This document shows, piece by piece, positions 19,432 to 29,644 of a stretch of 64,000 nucleotides of DNA (the stretch's first letter is position 1; each line of letters opens with the position of its first letter). Made by a program: the position numbers and the translations under genes. This stretch comes from Streptomyces spiramyceticus (GTDB lineage Bacteria; Actinomycetota; Actinomycetes; Streptomycetales; Streptomycetaceae), in the NCBI RefSeq assembly GCF_028807635.1, contig NZ_JARBAX010000001.1, forward strand, positions 1,873,001-1,937,000. Reading direction: 5' to 3'. Below the pieces are notes generated by a model. It worked only from the letters and a program-made list of their open reading frames with translations, was not told the DNA's origin and ran no database searches.

Positions 19432-19460
19432 CTGCGCGTTAACGGCTTCGCAACGCGCAG
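19432..19460. promoter_or_regulatory. Inverted repeat upstream of metallophosphoesterase gene
   Basis: Perfect 9-base arms CTGCGCGTT and AACGCGCAG with an 11-base spacer lie about 90 bases before the gene start on the minus strand. This is the right distance for an operator. No known regulator is recognised. Confidence 0.35.
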
Positions 19461-19586
19461 CGCCGATCACCGGACAGGGATCACCCGCTTTGCGGAGTGC
19501 GCGCGAAACGCCATCCGCCCCTCCCCGGGCGGCACGGCTGCGCTCACTCCCCGTTCACCTTTCGGGGAAGGGGGAGTGGCGGGCGT

Positions 19587-19871
19587 GCCCTGCGGGGCTG
19601 TTCCCCTACCCTTCCCCAAGCTCTCAACTTCGTTCGAGCAGGGGAGACCCCACTCTTCCCGGCTGTGACATTTGCGGCTGCCGCCGCGGAGGGGCTGCGC
19701 CCCAGACCCCGCTCCTCAATCTCCCCCAAGGACTGCGTCCAGGGGGGACCCCCAGGGGCTGAAGATTCAGCACACCGGGGGTCTGGGGGCTTGCCCCCAC
19801 CACGCGGCGGCAGCCGCAAAATGTCGCAGCGGGAAGGGACGGGGAGGGGATAGCGCCGCAGGCACCCGCAC
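19587..19871. repeat. Composite palindromic repeat, copy B
   Basis: It contains the core GGCTGTGACATTTGCGGCT in one direction (19661-19679) and its inverted version at 19801-19831. It also holds a GGGGGCTTGCCCCC hairpin and outer CCCCTACCCTTCCC and GGGAAGGGACGGGGAGGGG ends, so the whole can fold on itself. Relatives are copies A, C, D and the partial copy at 39250. Confidence 0.7.
19611..19651 (+). repeat. Small palindromic repeat (intergenic copy)
   Basis: The unit begins CTTCCCCAAGCTCTC and ends GAGCAGGGGAGACCCC. It is the same unit that is inserted inside the gene at 17400-17439. Here it sits within composite repeat B. Confidence 0.75.
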
Positions 19872-19981
19872 CCGCACCGCACCGGCACCGGCACCGGCAC
19901 GCACCGCACCCGCACCGGCACCCGCAAGCCCACCGCACCTGCACCGGCACCGGCGCACCCCCACCGCCCCCCTACGCCCCC

Positions 19982-20443
19982 TCAACCACCGCCCCGCACC
20001 CCGACCCGCCCCACCGCCGGCTTCGTGCGCCACAGTTCGATGCCCGCGTCGACCAACTCCACGCGGTCCAGCGCCGCCACCCCCTTCAGCGGATGCCACG
20101 CCGCGAGGTCCGTGGAGCCGTTCCTCTCGTGGCGGAGTTCGCCGCCGGTGACCCGGCCCTCGTACACGATCCGCAGGCCCTGGAAGTCGGCGAACTTGCC
20201 CAGCCGGCGCGGATATCGGCGCCTGACGGAGTCGACGCCGAGGAGCCGCACCGGTTCGACCGTGTACCCGGTCTCCTCCTCGGCCTCCCGCACCACCGTG
20301 TCGTACGGGTCCTCGCCGTGGTCCATGCCCCCGCCCGGCAGCGTCCAGCGTTTCGCACCGTCGGGTGCGACCCAGCGGGCCAGCAGGACCTGCTCGTCCC
20401 GGACGCACACGGCGTAGGCCGCCACCCTGAGCTCTTGGTTCAT
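19982..20443 (-). CDS. Nudix hydrolase
   Basis: A 153-residue protein that hydrolyses a nucleoside diphosphate linked to another group. The Nudix box is complete: GGMDHGEDPYDTVVREAEEE followed by TGY, fitting GX5EX7REXXEEXGX. The start MNQELRVAAYAVCV is followed by the usual first strand. The gene is divergent from the secreted peptidase at 20659. The substrate cannot be told from sequence; house-cleaning roles are common in this family. Confidence 0.85.
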   Translation of the reverse strand: MNQELRVAAYAVCVRDEQVLLARWVAPDGAKRWTLPGGGMDHGEDPYDTVVREAEEETGYTVEPVRLLGVDSVRRRYPRRLGKFADFQGLRIVYEGRVTGGELRHERNGSTDLAAWHPLKGVAALDRVELVDAGIELWRTKPAVGRVGVRGGG

Positions 20444-20483
20444 TGGCTGAGGTTACGCCCGCCCGGTATATGGCGGTTCAGGT

Positions 20484-20524
20484 CCTGTGGCGCATACCGC
20501 GCGGTGGCGAATGTGCGCCACAGG
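20484..20524. promoter_or_regulatory. Inverted repeat in divergent region
   Basis: Perfect 11-base arms CCTGTGGCGCA and TGCGCCACAGG with a 19-base spacer lie 41-81 bases upstream of the Nudix gene and about 135 bases upstream of the peptidase gene. It could be an operator serving either gene. Confidence 0.4.
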
Positions 20525-20658
20525 CCCATTGCATGGACGGCAACACTCCCCAAACAACCTCCACTTAGGCAAGGCTGAGCGGTCATCCGGCACCGTATTC
20601 CGGACTCCAGGCCCTGACCCGGCCCGGACCCTTTCTTTCAAGCTTTCTGACAGCAGGG

Positions 20659-23600
20659 ATGCCCATGACCCTCGAATCCCCCACCTCGATACCCGGGGCG
20701 AGACCCGCGGCCCGCATCGCGCTCGCCGCCGGCCTGGTCGCCGCGCTGTGCGCGGCCGCACCGGTATCCGCCGTCGCGGCTGCCGCCGACGACCCCCGGG
20801 GCACGCCGCCGGTCGCCAAGTCCGCCGCTGCGAAGCTCGGTTCCGCCGACGCGGAGGTGCTCGCCGAGGCGCAGGCCGACGGCACGAAGAACGTCACGCT
20901 GATGGTCGCGACCGCGCCCGGCGCCACCGAGCGCGTCGCTCAGCAGCTCGACGCCGTACAGGGCGGCGTGGTCGGCCGTACGGACGACAAGCTCGGCTAC
21001 GTACGCGCGACCCTGCCCACCGGCAAGGCGGACGCGGCCATCAAGGCCGCCTCGAAGCTCACCGACGTGCACGGCATCGACCTCAAGCAGGTCATCGAGC
21101 TGGACGACCCGACCCCGGCGGCGGACCGCGCCAAGGGTGCGGCCGCCGGCGCCGAGGGCACGTACGCGGGCCCCGGGAAGCAGACACCCGCGAAGAACCC
21201 GTACAACCCGTCCCACGAGACCGGCGCCGTGGAGTTCGTGAAGGAGAACCCGAAGGCCGACGGCCGCGGGGTCACCATCGGCATCCTCGACTCGGGTGTC
21301 GACCTCGGCCACCCGGCCCTCCAGAAGACCACCACCGGCGAGCGCAAGATCGTCGACTGGGTGACGGCCACCGACCCGGTCGCCGACGGCGACGGGACCT
21401 GGCGCCGGATGACGGCCGCCGTGAGCGGCCCGACCTTCACGATCGCGGACCGTACGTGGTCGGCCCCCGAAGGCAGCTACAAGTTCAACCTCTTCCGCGA
21501 GGAAGCCACCAAGGGTGGCGACATGGCGGGCGACCTGAACCGCGACGGTGACACCACCGACGTCTGGGGCGTGCTGTACGACGCCGCCTCCGGCACGGTC
21601 CGCGTCGACCTCGACAACGACGCCGACTTCGGCGACGAAGAGGCGATGAAGCCGTACAAGGACAAGCACCAGGTCCGGTACTTCGGCAAGGACGACCCGG
21701 CGACCGAGGTCGTCGAGCAGATCCCGTTCGTCGCCGAGATCCGCAAGGACGTCGTCTACAACGCGGCCGGCGCGAAGGCCGACTACGTCAACATCGGCAT
21801 CATCGAGGGCTCGCACGGCACGCACGTCGCCGGCATCACCGCCGCCAACAGCCTCTTCGGCGGCCGGATGAACGGCGCCGCCCCCGGCGCCAAGCTGGTC
21901 TCCTCGCGCGCCTGCACCTGGAGCGGCGGCTGCACCAACGTCGCGCTCACCGAGGGCATGATCGACCTCGTCACCAAGCGCGGTGTCGACATCGTCAACA
22001 TGTCGATCGGCGGCCTGCCCGCGCTGAACGACGGCAACAACGCGCGCGCCGAGCTCTACACGCGTCTCATCGACACGTACGGCGTGCAGCTGGTCGTCTC
22101 GGCCGGCAACAGCGGCCCCGGCACCAACACCATCGGTGACCCGGCCCTCGCCGACAAGGTCATCTCGGTCGGCGCGGCCATCTCCAAGGAGACCTGGGCC
22201 GCCAATTACGGCTCGGTCGTGGAGAAGCGGTACGCCATGATGCCGTTCTCCTCGCGCGGCCCGCGTGAGGACGGTGGCTTCACGCCGACCATCACCGCGC
22301 CCGGCGCGTCCATCAACACCACCCAGACCTGGGCGCCCGGCGGCCCGGTCGCCGAGGCGGGCTACAAGCTCCCGGCCGGCTACTCGATGCTGCAGGGCAC
22401 GTCGATGTCCTCGCCGCAGGCGGCGGGCGCGAGCGCGCTGCTGCTCTCCGCGGCCAAGCAGGAGAAGATCGAGCTCACCCCGGTGAAGCTGCGCACCGCG
22501 CTGACCAGCACCGCGAACCGGATCAGCGGTGAGCAGGCGCACGAGCAGGGCTCCGGCCTGATCGACATCGTGGACGCCTGGGAGGCGATCGAGGACGGCG
22601 CGACGGCGCACGACTACACCGTCAAGGCCCCGGTCGACACCGCGATCGACTACGCGCTCAAGACGCCGGGCTTCGGCACCGGACTGTACGACCGCGAAGG
22701 CGGCCTCAAGGCCGGTCAGAAGAAGACGTACGACGTGACCATCACGCGTACGAGCGGCCCGGACCGTGCGATCGAGCACGAGCTGGACTGGAAGTACAAC
22801 GACGGCACGTTCCGGCTGCTCGGCGACGACGAGGTCGACCTGCCGCTGAACAAGCCGGTCACCGTCAGGGTGCAGGCGAGGCCCGGTTCGACCGGTCTGC
22901 ACAGCGCCGTCCTGGAAGCGGACGACGAGCGCACCGAGGGCGTCGACAAGCAGATCCTCGCGACCGTGGTCGCCGCCAAGGATCTGGTGAAGCCGTCGTA
23001 CACCTTCTCGGACTCCGGCTCGGTGCAGCGCAACAACCCGACGTCGTACTTCATCACCGTCCCGGAGGGCGCGAAGTCCCTGGAGGTCGCGCTCGGCGGT
23101 CTCGCGAAGGACAGCCAGACCCGGTTCATCAGCATTCACCCGTACGGTGTGCCGTCCGACCCGACGTCTACGGTCAACTGCTACGCGAACTACACCAACC
23201 CGGCCAACAAATGCCGCCCGGACCAGCGTTCGTACGCGAACCCGCAGGCCGGTGTGTGGGAGGTCGAGGTCGAGTCGCGTCGTACGTCGCCGCTGCTCGA
23301 CAACCCGTACAAGCTGGACGTCACGGTGCTCGGCGCCGCCTTCGACCCGGCTGTGAAGACCATCCCGGAGGCCAAGGTCGGTACCCCGGCCGCGGTGGAC
23401 TGGAAGGTCACCAACGGCTTCGCCGCGATCGACGGCAAGCTGACGGGCGGCTCGCTGGGCTCGTCGAAGGAGGCGCGTCCGTCCATCAAGAAGGGCGAGA
23501 CGCACACCACCACGGTCACCATCGGTGAGGGTGTCGAGCGCCTCGACGTCGCCATCGGCGGGGTCTCCGACCAGGCCGCGGACCTCGACCTCACCGTCCT

Positions 23601-23958
23601 CAAGGACGGGGTGCAGGTCGGCCAGGCCGCGGACGGCGACTCGGAAGAGGCCGTCAGTCTCGTCAAGCCCGCCGCGGGTACTTACACGATCGAGGTCTAC
23701 GGTTACGCGGTCGGCGACGCCGGCACCGAGTACAACTACCGCGACGTGTACTTCGCGCCGTCGCTCGGCTCGGTCAAGGTCGACGACTCGCAGGTCGTGA
23801 AGCTGGCCAACGGCGCTTCCGCGCAGGTCAAGGCGGAGGTCGTGGTGGCAGGTGCGGCCCCCGAGGGCCGGGCCTTCTTCGGCCAGGTGCAGCTGGTGAA
23901 CGCGCGCGGCACCACCGCGGGCGTCGGCAGCGTCCAGATCGAGAAGGTCACGCCGTAA
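20659..23958 (+). CDS. Secreted S8 family subtilisin-like serine peptidase
   Basis: A 1099-residue exported protease. A signal peptide covers about residues 15-45 (ARIALAAGLVAALCAAAPVSAVAAA), followed by an inhibitor-type prodomain. The catalytic triad is Asp211 (GILDSGVDLGH), His386 (GSHGTHVAGI) and Ser582 (QGTSMSSPQAAGA). The Asp-His gap of about 175 residues is much larger than in classical subtilisins (about 30) and contains an acidic, Asp-rich segment (LNRDGDTTDVW, VDLDNDADFGDEE) that may bind calcium. The C-terminal region (about 950-1050) looks like a pre-peptidase beta-sandwich domain. A second in-frame ATG at 20665 may be the real start. A terminator follows at 23989. Confidence 0.9.
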   Translation: MPMTLESPTSIPGARPAARIALAAGLVAALCAAAPVSAVAAAADDPRGTPPVAKSAAAKLGSADAEVLAEAQADGTKNVTLMVATAPGATERVAQQLDAVQGGVVGRTDDKLGYVRATLPTGKADAAIKAASKLTDVHGIDLKQVIELDDPTPAADRAKGAAAGAEGTYAGPGKQTPAKNPYNPSHETGAVEFVKENPKADGRGVTIGILDSGVDLGHPALQKTTTGERKIVDWVTATDPVADGDGTWRRMTAAVSGPTFTIADRTWSAPEGSYKFNLFREEATKGGDMAGDLNRDGDTTDVWGVLYDAASGTVRVDLDNDADFGDEEAMKPYKDKHQVRYFGKDDPATEVVEQIPFVAEIRKDVVYNAAGAKADYVNIGIIEGSHGTHVAGITAANSLFGGRMNGAAPGAKLVSSRACTWSGGCTNVALTEGMIDLVTKRGVDIVNMSIGGLPALNDGNNARAELYTRLIDTYGVQLVVSAGNSGPGTNTIGDPALADKVISVGAAISKETWAANYGSVVEKRYAMMPFSSRGPREDGGFTPTITAPGASINTTQTWAPGGPVAEAGYKLPAGYSMLQGTSMSSPQAAGASALLLSAAKQEKIELTPVKLRTALTSTANRISGEQAHEQGSGLIDIVDAWEAIEDGATAHDYTVKAPVDTAIDYALKTPGFGTGLYDREGGLKAGQKKTYDVTITRTSGPDRAIEHELDWKYNDGTFRLLGDDEVDLPLNKPVTVRVQARPGSTGLHSAVLEADDERTEGVDKQILATVVAAKDLVKPSYTFSDSGSVQRNNPTSYFITVPEGAKSLEVALGGLAKDSQTRFISIHPYGVPSDPTSTVNCYANYTNPANKCRPDQRSYANPQAGVWEVEVESRRTSPLLDNPYKLDVTVLGAAFDPAVKTIPEAKVGTPAAVDWKVTNGFAAIDGKLTGGSLGSSKEARPSIKKGETHTTTVTIGEGVERLDVAIGGVSDQAADLDLTVLKDGVQVGQAADGDSEEAVSLVKPAAGTYTIEVYGYAVGDAGTEYNYRDVYFAPSLGSVKVDDSQVVKLANGASAQVKAEVVVAGAAPEGRAFFGQVQLVNARGTTAGVGSVQIEKVTP

Positions 23959-25317
<1,359 letters not shown>

Positions 25318-25332
25318 CCTTTCCGGCGTCTG

Positions 25333-25380
25333 TGACGGCGGGGCGGGACTCTGCGGTACGGGAGTCCCGCCCCGCCGTCA
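25333..25380 (+). terminator. Strong terminator after asd
   Basis: A perfect 19-base-pair stem (TGACGGCGGGGCGGGACTC and its complement) with a 10-base loop, 15 bases after the asd stop codon. Confidence 0.85.
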
Positions 25381-25395
25381 TGCTCGCGAGGCGCC

Positions 25396-25572
25396 TCAGA
25401 GCGCCAGGTGCCGGCGCAGCGCTGGTAGATCTCACCTCTGCGTATCGGTCAGCCCGTCCCCGACGGTCCGGTCCCAGAACGCCGCGTCCTCGCTCGCGCC
25501 CCACTCGTCGAAAGCGGCCGCGTAGTCCGACTCCAGCTGAGAGTTGCCCTCAATGCTGCCCGGGTAGGGCAT
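25396..25572 (-). pseudogene. Remnant of a mazEF-like toxin-antitoxin module
   Basis: On the minus strand an ATG at 25572 opens a 46-codon frame ending at 25432. Its end (DYAAAFDEWGASEDAAFW, then DRTVGDGL) looks like the C-terminal tail of MazE-type antitoxins, with the N-terminal DNA-binding part missing. Just after it another frame reads RGEIY, as at the start of MazF toxins, and the sequence then continues as ALRRHLAL and a stop, as at MazF ends. About 90 toxin codons are missing between them. An internal deletion with loss of the antitoxin head would explain this. The family assignment rests on short motifs only. Confidence 0.45.
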
Positions 25573-25675
25573 GCCTTGCCGCCCGCTTCCAGTCAGCTGC
25601 GAGCATACTCAGCAGCCATTACATGAACGGCGTGGAAGGATGACGAAAAACGTCACATACCGAGGAGATGACCGG

Positions 25676-28249
25676 GTGCCTGGCACGAATCTGACCCGCG
25701 AAGAGGCGCAGCAGCGGGCGAGCCTGCTCACCATTGACGCGTACGAGATCGATCTCGACCTGAGCGGCGCGCAGGAGGGAGGCACGTACCGGTCCGCAAC
25801 CACTGTGCGGTTCGACTCCGCCGAGGCGGGGGCGGAGACCTTCATCGATCTGGTGGCGCCCGCCGTGCATCAGGTCTTCCTGAACGGCAAGTCGCTGGAT
25901 GTCGCCGCGGTCTTCCGGGACTCCCGGATCACGCTGAAGCACCTTCACGAGGGCCCGAACGAGCTGCAGGTCGTCGCCGACTGCGCGTACACCAACACGG
26001 GCGAGGGCCTGCACCGGTTCGTCGACCCGGTGGACCAGCAGGCGTATCTGTACACCCAGTTCGAGGTGCCGGACGCGCGGCGGGTCTTCGCCTCGTTCGA
26101 GCAGCCGGACCTCAAGGCGACGTTCCAGTTCACGGTGAAGGCGCCCGAGGGCTGGACCGTCATTTCGAACTCGCCGACGCCCGAAGCGAAGGACAACATC
26201 TGGCGCTTCGAGCCGACGCCGCGCATTTCGACGTACATCACCGCGCTGATCGTCGGCCCGTACCACGCGGTGCACAGCTCGTACGAGAAGGACGGGCAGA
26301 GCGTCCCGCTCGGCATCTACTGCCGCCCCTCCCTCGCCGAGTTCCTCGACGCGGACGAGATCTTCGACGTCACGCGGCAGGGCTTCGACTGGTTCCAGGA
26401 GAAGTTCGACTACGCGTACCCCTTCGCGAAGTACGACCAGCTCTTCGTGCCGGAGTTCAACGCGGGCGCGATGGAGAACGCAGGCGCGGTCACCATCCGC
26501 GACCAGTACATCTTCCGCTCGCGGACGACCGACGCGGCGTACGAGCGGCGGGCCGAGACGATCCTGCACGAGCTGGCCCACATGTGGTTCGGCGACCTGG
26601 TCACCATGGAGTGGTGGAACGACCTGTGGCTGAACGAGTCGTTCGCCACCTACACGTCGGTCGCCTGCCAGGCGTACGCGCCGGGCTCCAAGTGGCCGCA
26701 CTCGTGGACGACGTTCGCGAACGCGGAGAAGACCTGGGCGTACCGCCAGGACCAGCTCCCGTCCACGCACCCGATCATGGCCGAGATCCGTGACCTGGAC
26801 GACGTGCTGGTCAACTTCGACGGCATTACGTACGCCAAGGGCGCTTCCGTACTGAAGCAGCTCGTCGCGTACGTCGGCCAGGACGAGTTCTTCCGGGGCG
26901 TGCAGGCGTACTTCAAGGCGCACGCCTTCGGCAACACGCGCCTGTCCGACCTGCTGGGCGCGCTGGAGAAGACGTCGGGCCGCGACCTGAAGACGTGGTC
27001 GAAGGCGTGGCTGGAGACGGCGGGCATCAACGTCCTGCGCCCGGAGATCGAGACGGACGCGGACGGCAACGTCACGTCCTTCGCCGTACGCCAGGAAGCC
27101 CCGCCGCTGCCCACGGGCGCCAAGGGCACCTCCACCCTGCGTCCGCACCGGATCGCGATCGGCTGCTACGACCTGGACGGCGGCGGCAAGCTGGTCCGTA
27201 CGAGCCGCATCGAGCTGGACATCGAGGCGGCCGAGCTGACCGAGGTCCCGTTCCCGGCGAACACCCGCCGCCCGGCGGTGATCCTTCTCAACGACGACGA
27301 CCTGTCGTACGCGAAGGTGCGCCTGGACGCCGAGTCGCTGTCCACCGTCACCGAGCACATCGGCGACTTCACGGAGTCGCTGCCGCGCGCGCTGTGCTGG
27401 TCGGCCGCCTGGGACATGACCCGGGACGGCGAGCTCGCCACCCGCGACTACCTCGCGCTGGTCCTGTCGGGCATCAGCAAGGAGTCGGACATCGGCGTCG
27501 TTCAGTCGCTGCACCGCCAGGCGAAGCTGGCACTGGAGCTGTACGCGGCTCCGGAGTGGCGCGAGACGGGGCTGGCGCGGTGGACGGAGGCGACGCTGGA
27601 GCACCTGCGGGCCGCCGAGCCGGGGAGTGACCAGCAGCTGGCGTGGGCACGGGCGTTCGCGGCGACGGCCCGCACCGACGGACAGCTGGACCTGGCCCAG
27701 GGCCTGCTGGACGGCACGGAGACCGTCGAGGGTCTGGCGATGGACGCCGACATGCGCTGGGCGTTCGTGCAGCGGCTCGCGGCGACGGGGCGTGCGGACG
27801 AGAAGGCGATCGCGGCGGAGCTGGAGCGTGACAGGACGTCCCAGGGCGAACTGCATGCCACGGCCGCGCGGGCGGCGCGGCCGACCGCGGAGGCGAAGGC
27901 GGAGGCGTGGGCGTCGGTCGTGGAGTCCGACAAGCTCCCGAACTCCACGCAGGAGGCGGTCATCGGCGGCTTCGTGCAGATCGACCAGCGTGAGCTGCTC
28001 GCACCGTACGCGGAGAAGTTCTTCGCGGCGGTCGAGGGCATCTGGGAGTCGCGCAGCTACGAGATGGCGCAGCAGATCGCGGTCGGCCTGTACCCGTCGA
28101 TCCAGGTCTCGCAGGAGACGCTGGACGCGACGGACGCGTGGCTGGCCTCGGCGGGCCCGAACGCGGCGCTGCGCCGCCTGATCTCGGAGTCCCGGTCGGG
28201 CATCGAGCGAGCGCTGAAGGCACAGGCGGCGGACGCGGCGGCAGCTTAG
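25676..28249 (+). CDS. pepN: Aminopeptidase N, M1 family (copy 2, main PepN)
   Basis: An 857-residue zinc aminopeptidase, the same length I recall for the characterised Streptomyces lividans PepN. GAMEN is at 264-268, the zinc site HELAH at 298-302, and the third ligand Glu321 lies in LWLNESFATY. The GTG at 25676 was chosen because GAGGAG precedes it and the protein then begins VPGTNLTREEAQQRASLL, matching copy 1 at 13714. An ATG 12 codons earlier (25640) is the alternative. The enzyme acts in cytoplasmic peptide turnover. A strong hairpin terminator follows. Confidence 0.93.
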   Translation: MPGTNLTREEAQQRASLLTIDAYEIDLDLSGAQEGGTYRSATTVRFDSAEAGAETFIDLVAPAVHQVFLNGKSLDVAAVFRDSRITLKHLHEGPNELQVVADCAYTNTGEGLHRFVDPVDQQAYLYTQFEVPDARRVFASFEQPDLKATFQFTVKAPEGWTVISNSPTPEAKDNIWRFEPTPRISTYITALIVGPYHAVHSSYEKDGQSVPLGIYCRPSLAEFLDADEIFDVTRQGFDWFQEKFDYAYPFAKYDQLFVPEFNAGAMENAGAVTIRDQYIFRSRTTDAAYERRAETILHELAHMWFGDLVTMEWWNDLWLNESFATYTSVACQAYAPGSKWPHSWTTFANAEKTWAYRQDQLPSTHPIMAEIRDLDDVLVNFDGITYAKGASVLKQLVAYVGQDEFFRGVQAYFKAHAFGNTRLSDLLGALEKTSGRDLKTWSKAWLETAGINVLRPEIETDADGNVTSFAVRQEAPPLPTGAKGTSTLRPHRIAIGCYDLDGGGKLVRTSRIELDIEAAELTEVPFPANTRRPAVILLNDDDLSYAKVRLDAESLSTVTEHIGDFTESLPRALCWSAAWDMTRDGELATRDYLALVLSGISKESDIGVVQSLHRQAKLALELYAAPEWRETGLARWTEATLEHLRAAEPGSDQQLAWARAFAATARTDGQLDLAQGLLDGTETVEGLAMDADMRWAFVQRLAATGRADEKAIAAELERDRTSQGELHATAARAARPTAEAKAEAWASVVESDKLPNSTQEAVIGGFVQIDQRELLAPYAEKFFAAVEGIWESRSYEMAQQIAVGLYPSIQVSQETLDATDAWLASAGPNAALRRLISESRSGIERALKAQAADAAAA

Positions 28250-28279
28250 GCATCGCCCTGGGGCTTGTTCCCCACGCCG

Positions 28280-28319
28280 AAACGCCGGACGGGCTGGAAA
28301 TCCATCCCGTCCGGCGTTT
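28280..28319 (+). terminator. Terminator after pepN copy 2
   Basis: A perfect 14-base-pair stem (AAACGCCGGACGGG and CCCGTCCGGCGTTT) with a 12-base loop. Downstream, 28335-28365 carries three short CTTGGTCTTGCG-type tandem units before the convergent allantoicase gene ends. Confidence 0.85.
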
Positions 28320-28420
28320 CTCCCCCGGCCCCCCTGGTCTTGCGCTTGGTCTTGCGCTTGGTCTTGCGTTGAAACCGCCCGGCGGGCAGGCGCTGTGCCG
28401 CTCCGCCCGCCGAGCGGGGT

Positions 28421-29566
28421 CTACAGGGCGCCGCCGCCGCCCAAGTCCTCGTATCGCGCCCGCAGTTCCGCCGCGCCCTGCTCGGTGAGCGCTCCGTGCA
28501 GCCGCATCCGCGCCACACCCCCGTCGGGGAAGGCGTCGAGCCGGACATGGGTGGCGACGGCCTGCGCCGGGAGCTTGAACCGGTGCAGCGTGTCGGGCTG
28601 GAGCTTCGTACGCGGGATGATCTCGAACCACTCCCCCGTGTCACCGTTGCGCCCGCTCAGCGCGATCCAGCCGGCCGAGTTGCCCTTGAGGTACGCCGTG
28701 TCGATCTCGACGGCCCGGATCGCGCCCTGCGCGACGAGCCGGAAGCGCACCCAGTCATTGGTGTCGCGGACACGGCGACGGCGGTTCTCCCAGCCGTCGT
28801 CCATCTTGCGGGAGGTCCCGGGCAGGATGATCTGCGCCGGCGACGAGTAGAACTTGTCCGAAGCGTCCTCGTACGTACCGCCGTTGAGGATCGAGATGAG
28901 GTCGATCGTGCCGAGGAGGCCGAGCCACTCGGGGTCGGGCACGACCTCGCCGTGGACACGCAGCCGAGCGACCCCGCCGTCGGGGTGCTGGCACAGCCGC
29001 ACGTGGGTGAAGCGCCGCTCGCAGGCGATCTCGAACCCGTTGGCGGCGTGACCGCGCACGGGCGTCAGCGGGACGATCTCCTCCCACTTCACGTCGTCGC
29101 CGAGCAGCTGCTCGGGACTGGGCGAGCCCTCCACGGACGCGGCCTGGACACTCACCCGCTGCGGGTAGTTGCCACGGAAGTGAGCGGTGTCGACGATGAC
29201 CCCGCGAATGACACCGGCCGCGCCGAGCCGCACGATGGCCCAGTCGTGGTCGTCGGGCGCGGGGAACGGCTGCGTACCGTCGACACCACGGCGACGGCGG
29301 GTCTCCCAGCCGTCCATGATCTTGCCCTTGTGACCGAAGTGCTCCGGGTCGAAGACCGCGCGCTCGCGGACGAGGAGGTTCTCGCGCTCGGCGAAGAACT
29401 CGTCATTGGCGGCGATGACGCCCGCACCCAGACGCCGGTCGGCCAGATCGACGAGCTCGGTGAAGGGAAAGTCCCCGCCCCGGTAGTCGGCGTACGGGTC
29501 GCCCCCCGTGTAGGGAGCGGCGTCGTTGGCGTGCGGGTCTTCGGGGTTCGCGTCGGTCGTCGTCAT
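28421..29566 (-). CDS. alc: Allantoicase
   Basis: A 381-residue enzyme that hydrolyses allantoate to ureidoglycolate and urea in purine/ureide degradation. Two tandem allantoicase domains are visible: the first with KIMDGWETRRRR, VDTAHFRGNYP and HPDGGVARLRVHGE, the second with KMDDGWENRRRR, IDTAYLKGNSAGW and FPDGGVARMRLHGA. Length is normal for the family. Directly upstream on the minus strand are a LysR regulator gene and a DMT transporter gene. A 55-base element at 29590-29644 in its promoter region is repeated before the DMT gene. No allantoinase gene is in the window. Confidence 0.92.
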   Translation of the reverse strand: MTTTDANPEDPHANDAAPYTGGDPYADYRGGDFPFTELVDLADRRLGAGVIAANDEFFAERENLLVRERAVFDPEHFGHKGKIMDGWETRRRRGVDGTQPFPAPDDHDWAIVRLGAAGVIRGVIVDTAHFRGNYPQRVSVQAASVEGSPSPEQLLGDDVKWEEIVPLTPVRGHAANGFEIACERRFTHVRLCQHPDGGVARLRVHGEVVPDPEWLGLLGTIDLISILNGGTYEDASDKFYSSPAQIILPGTSRKMDDGWENRRRRVRDTNDWVRFRLVAQGAIRAVEIDTAYLKGNSAGWIALSGRNGDTGEWFEIIPRTKLQPDTLHRFKLPAQAVATHVRLDAFPDGGVARMRLHGALTEQGAAELRARYEDLGGGGAL

Positions 29567-29589
29567 GCCCTGACTTTCACAGTCCTTGA

Positions 29590-29644
29590 CCGGTCAGGTC
29601 CATCGAAAGTTTCTGGACAGCCTTTGAAGCAAATCCGAACGATC
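29590..29644 (-). promoter_or_regulatory. Regulatory element E1 upstream of allantoicase
   Basis: These 55 bases match element E2 (31651-31705) at 41 of 55 positions without a gap. E1 contains the palindrome GAAAGTTTC (29605-29613). It starts 24 bases before the allantoicase start codon, so it probably holds the promoter and operator. Confidence 0.6.

Larger units (their letters stand above)
19347..19981. other. Gene-free region with repeats
   Basis: No gene is visible here. It holds an inverted repeat CTGCGCGTT-N11-AACGCGCAG (19432-19460) upstream of the metallophosphoesterase gene, a composite palindromic repeat (19587-19871) with an embedded small repeat, and a CACCGG/CGCACC-rich simple sequence at about 19862-19960 next to the end of the Nudix gene. 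Confidence 0.7.

Noticed and set aside
19549..19556. A PhoP-type GTTCACC unit near the metallophosphoesterase gene
   Set aside because: Only one unit is present, with no direct repeat, and it lies far from the start codon.
20565..20583. An iron box (DmdR/IdeR type) before the subtilase gene
   Set aside because: TTAGGCAAGGCT fits the first half, but the second half deviates; about 12 of 19 positions match, which is too few.
20638..23505. A 955-codon minus-strand frame under the subtilase gene
   Set aside because: Composition is typical of an antisense shadow; the plus strand holds a complete catalytic triad and signal peptide.
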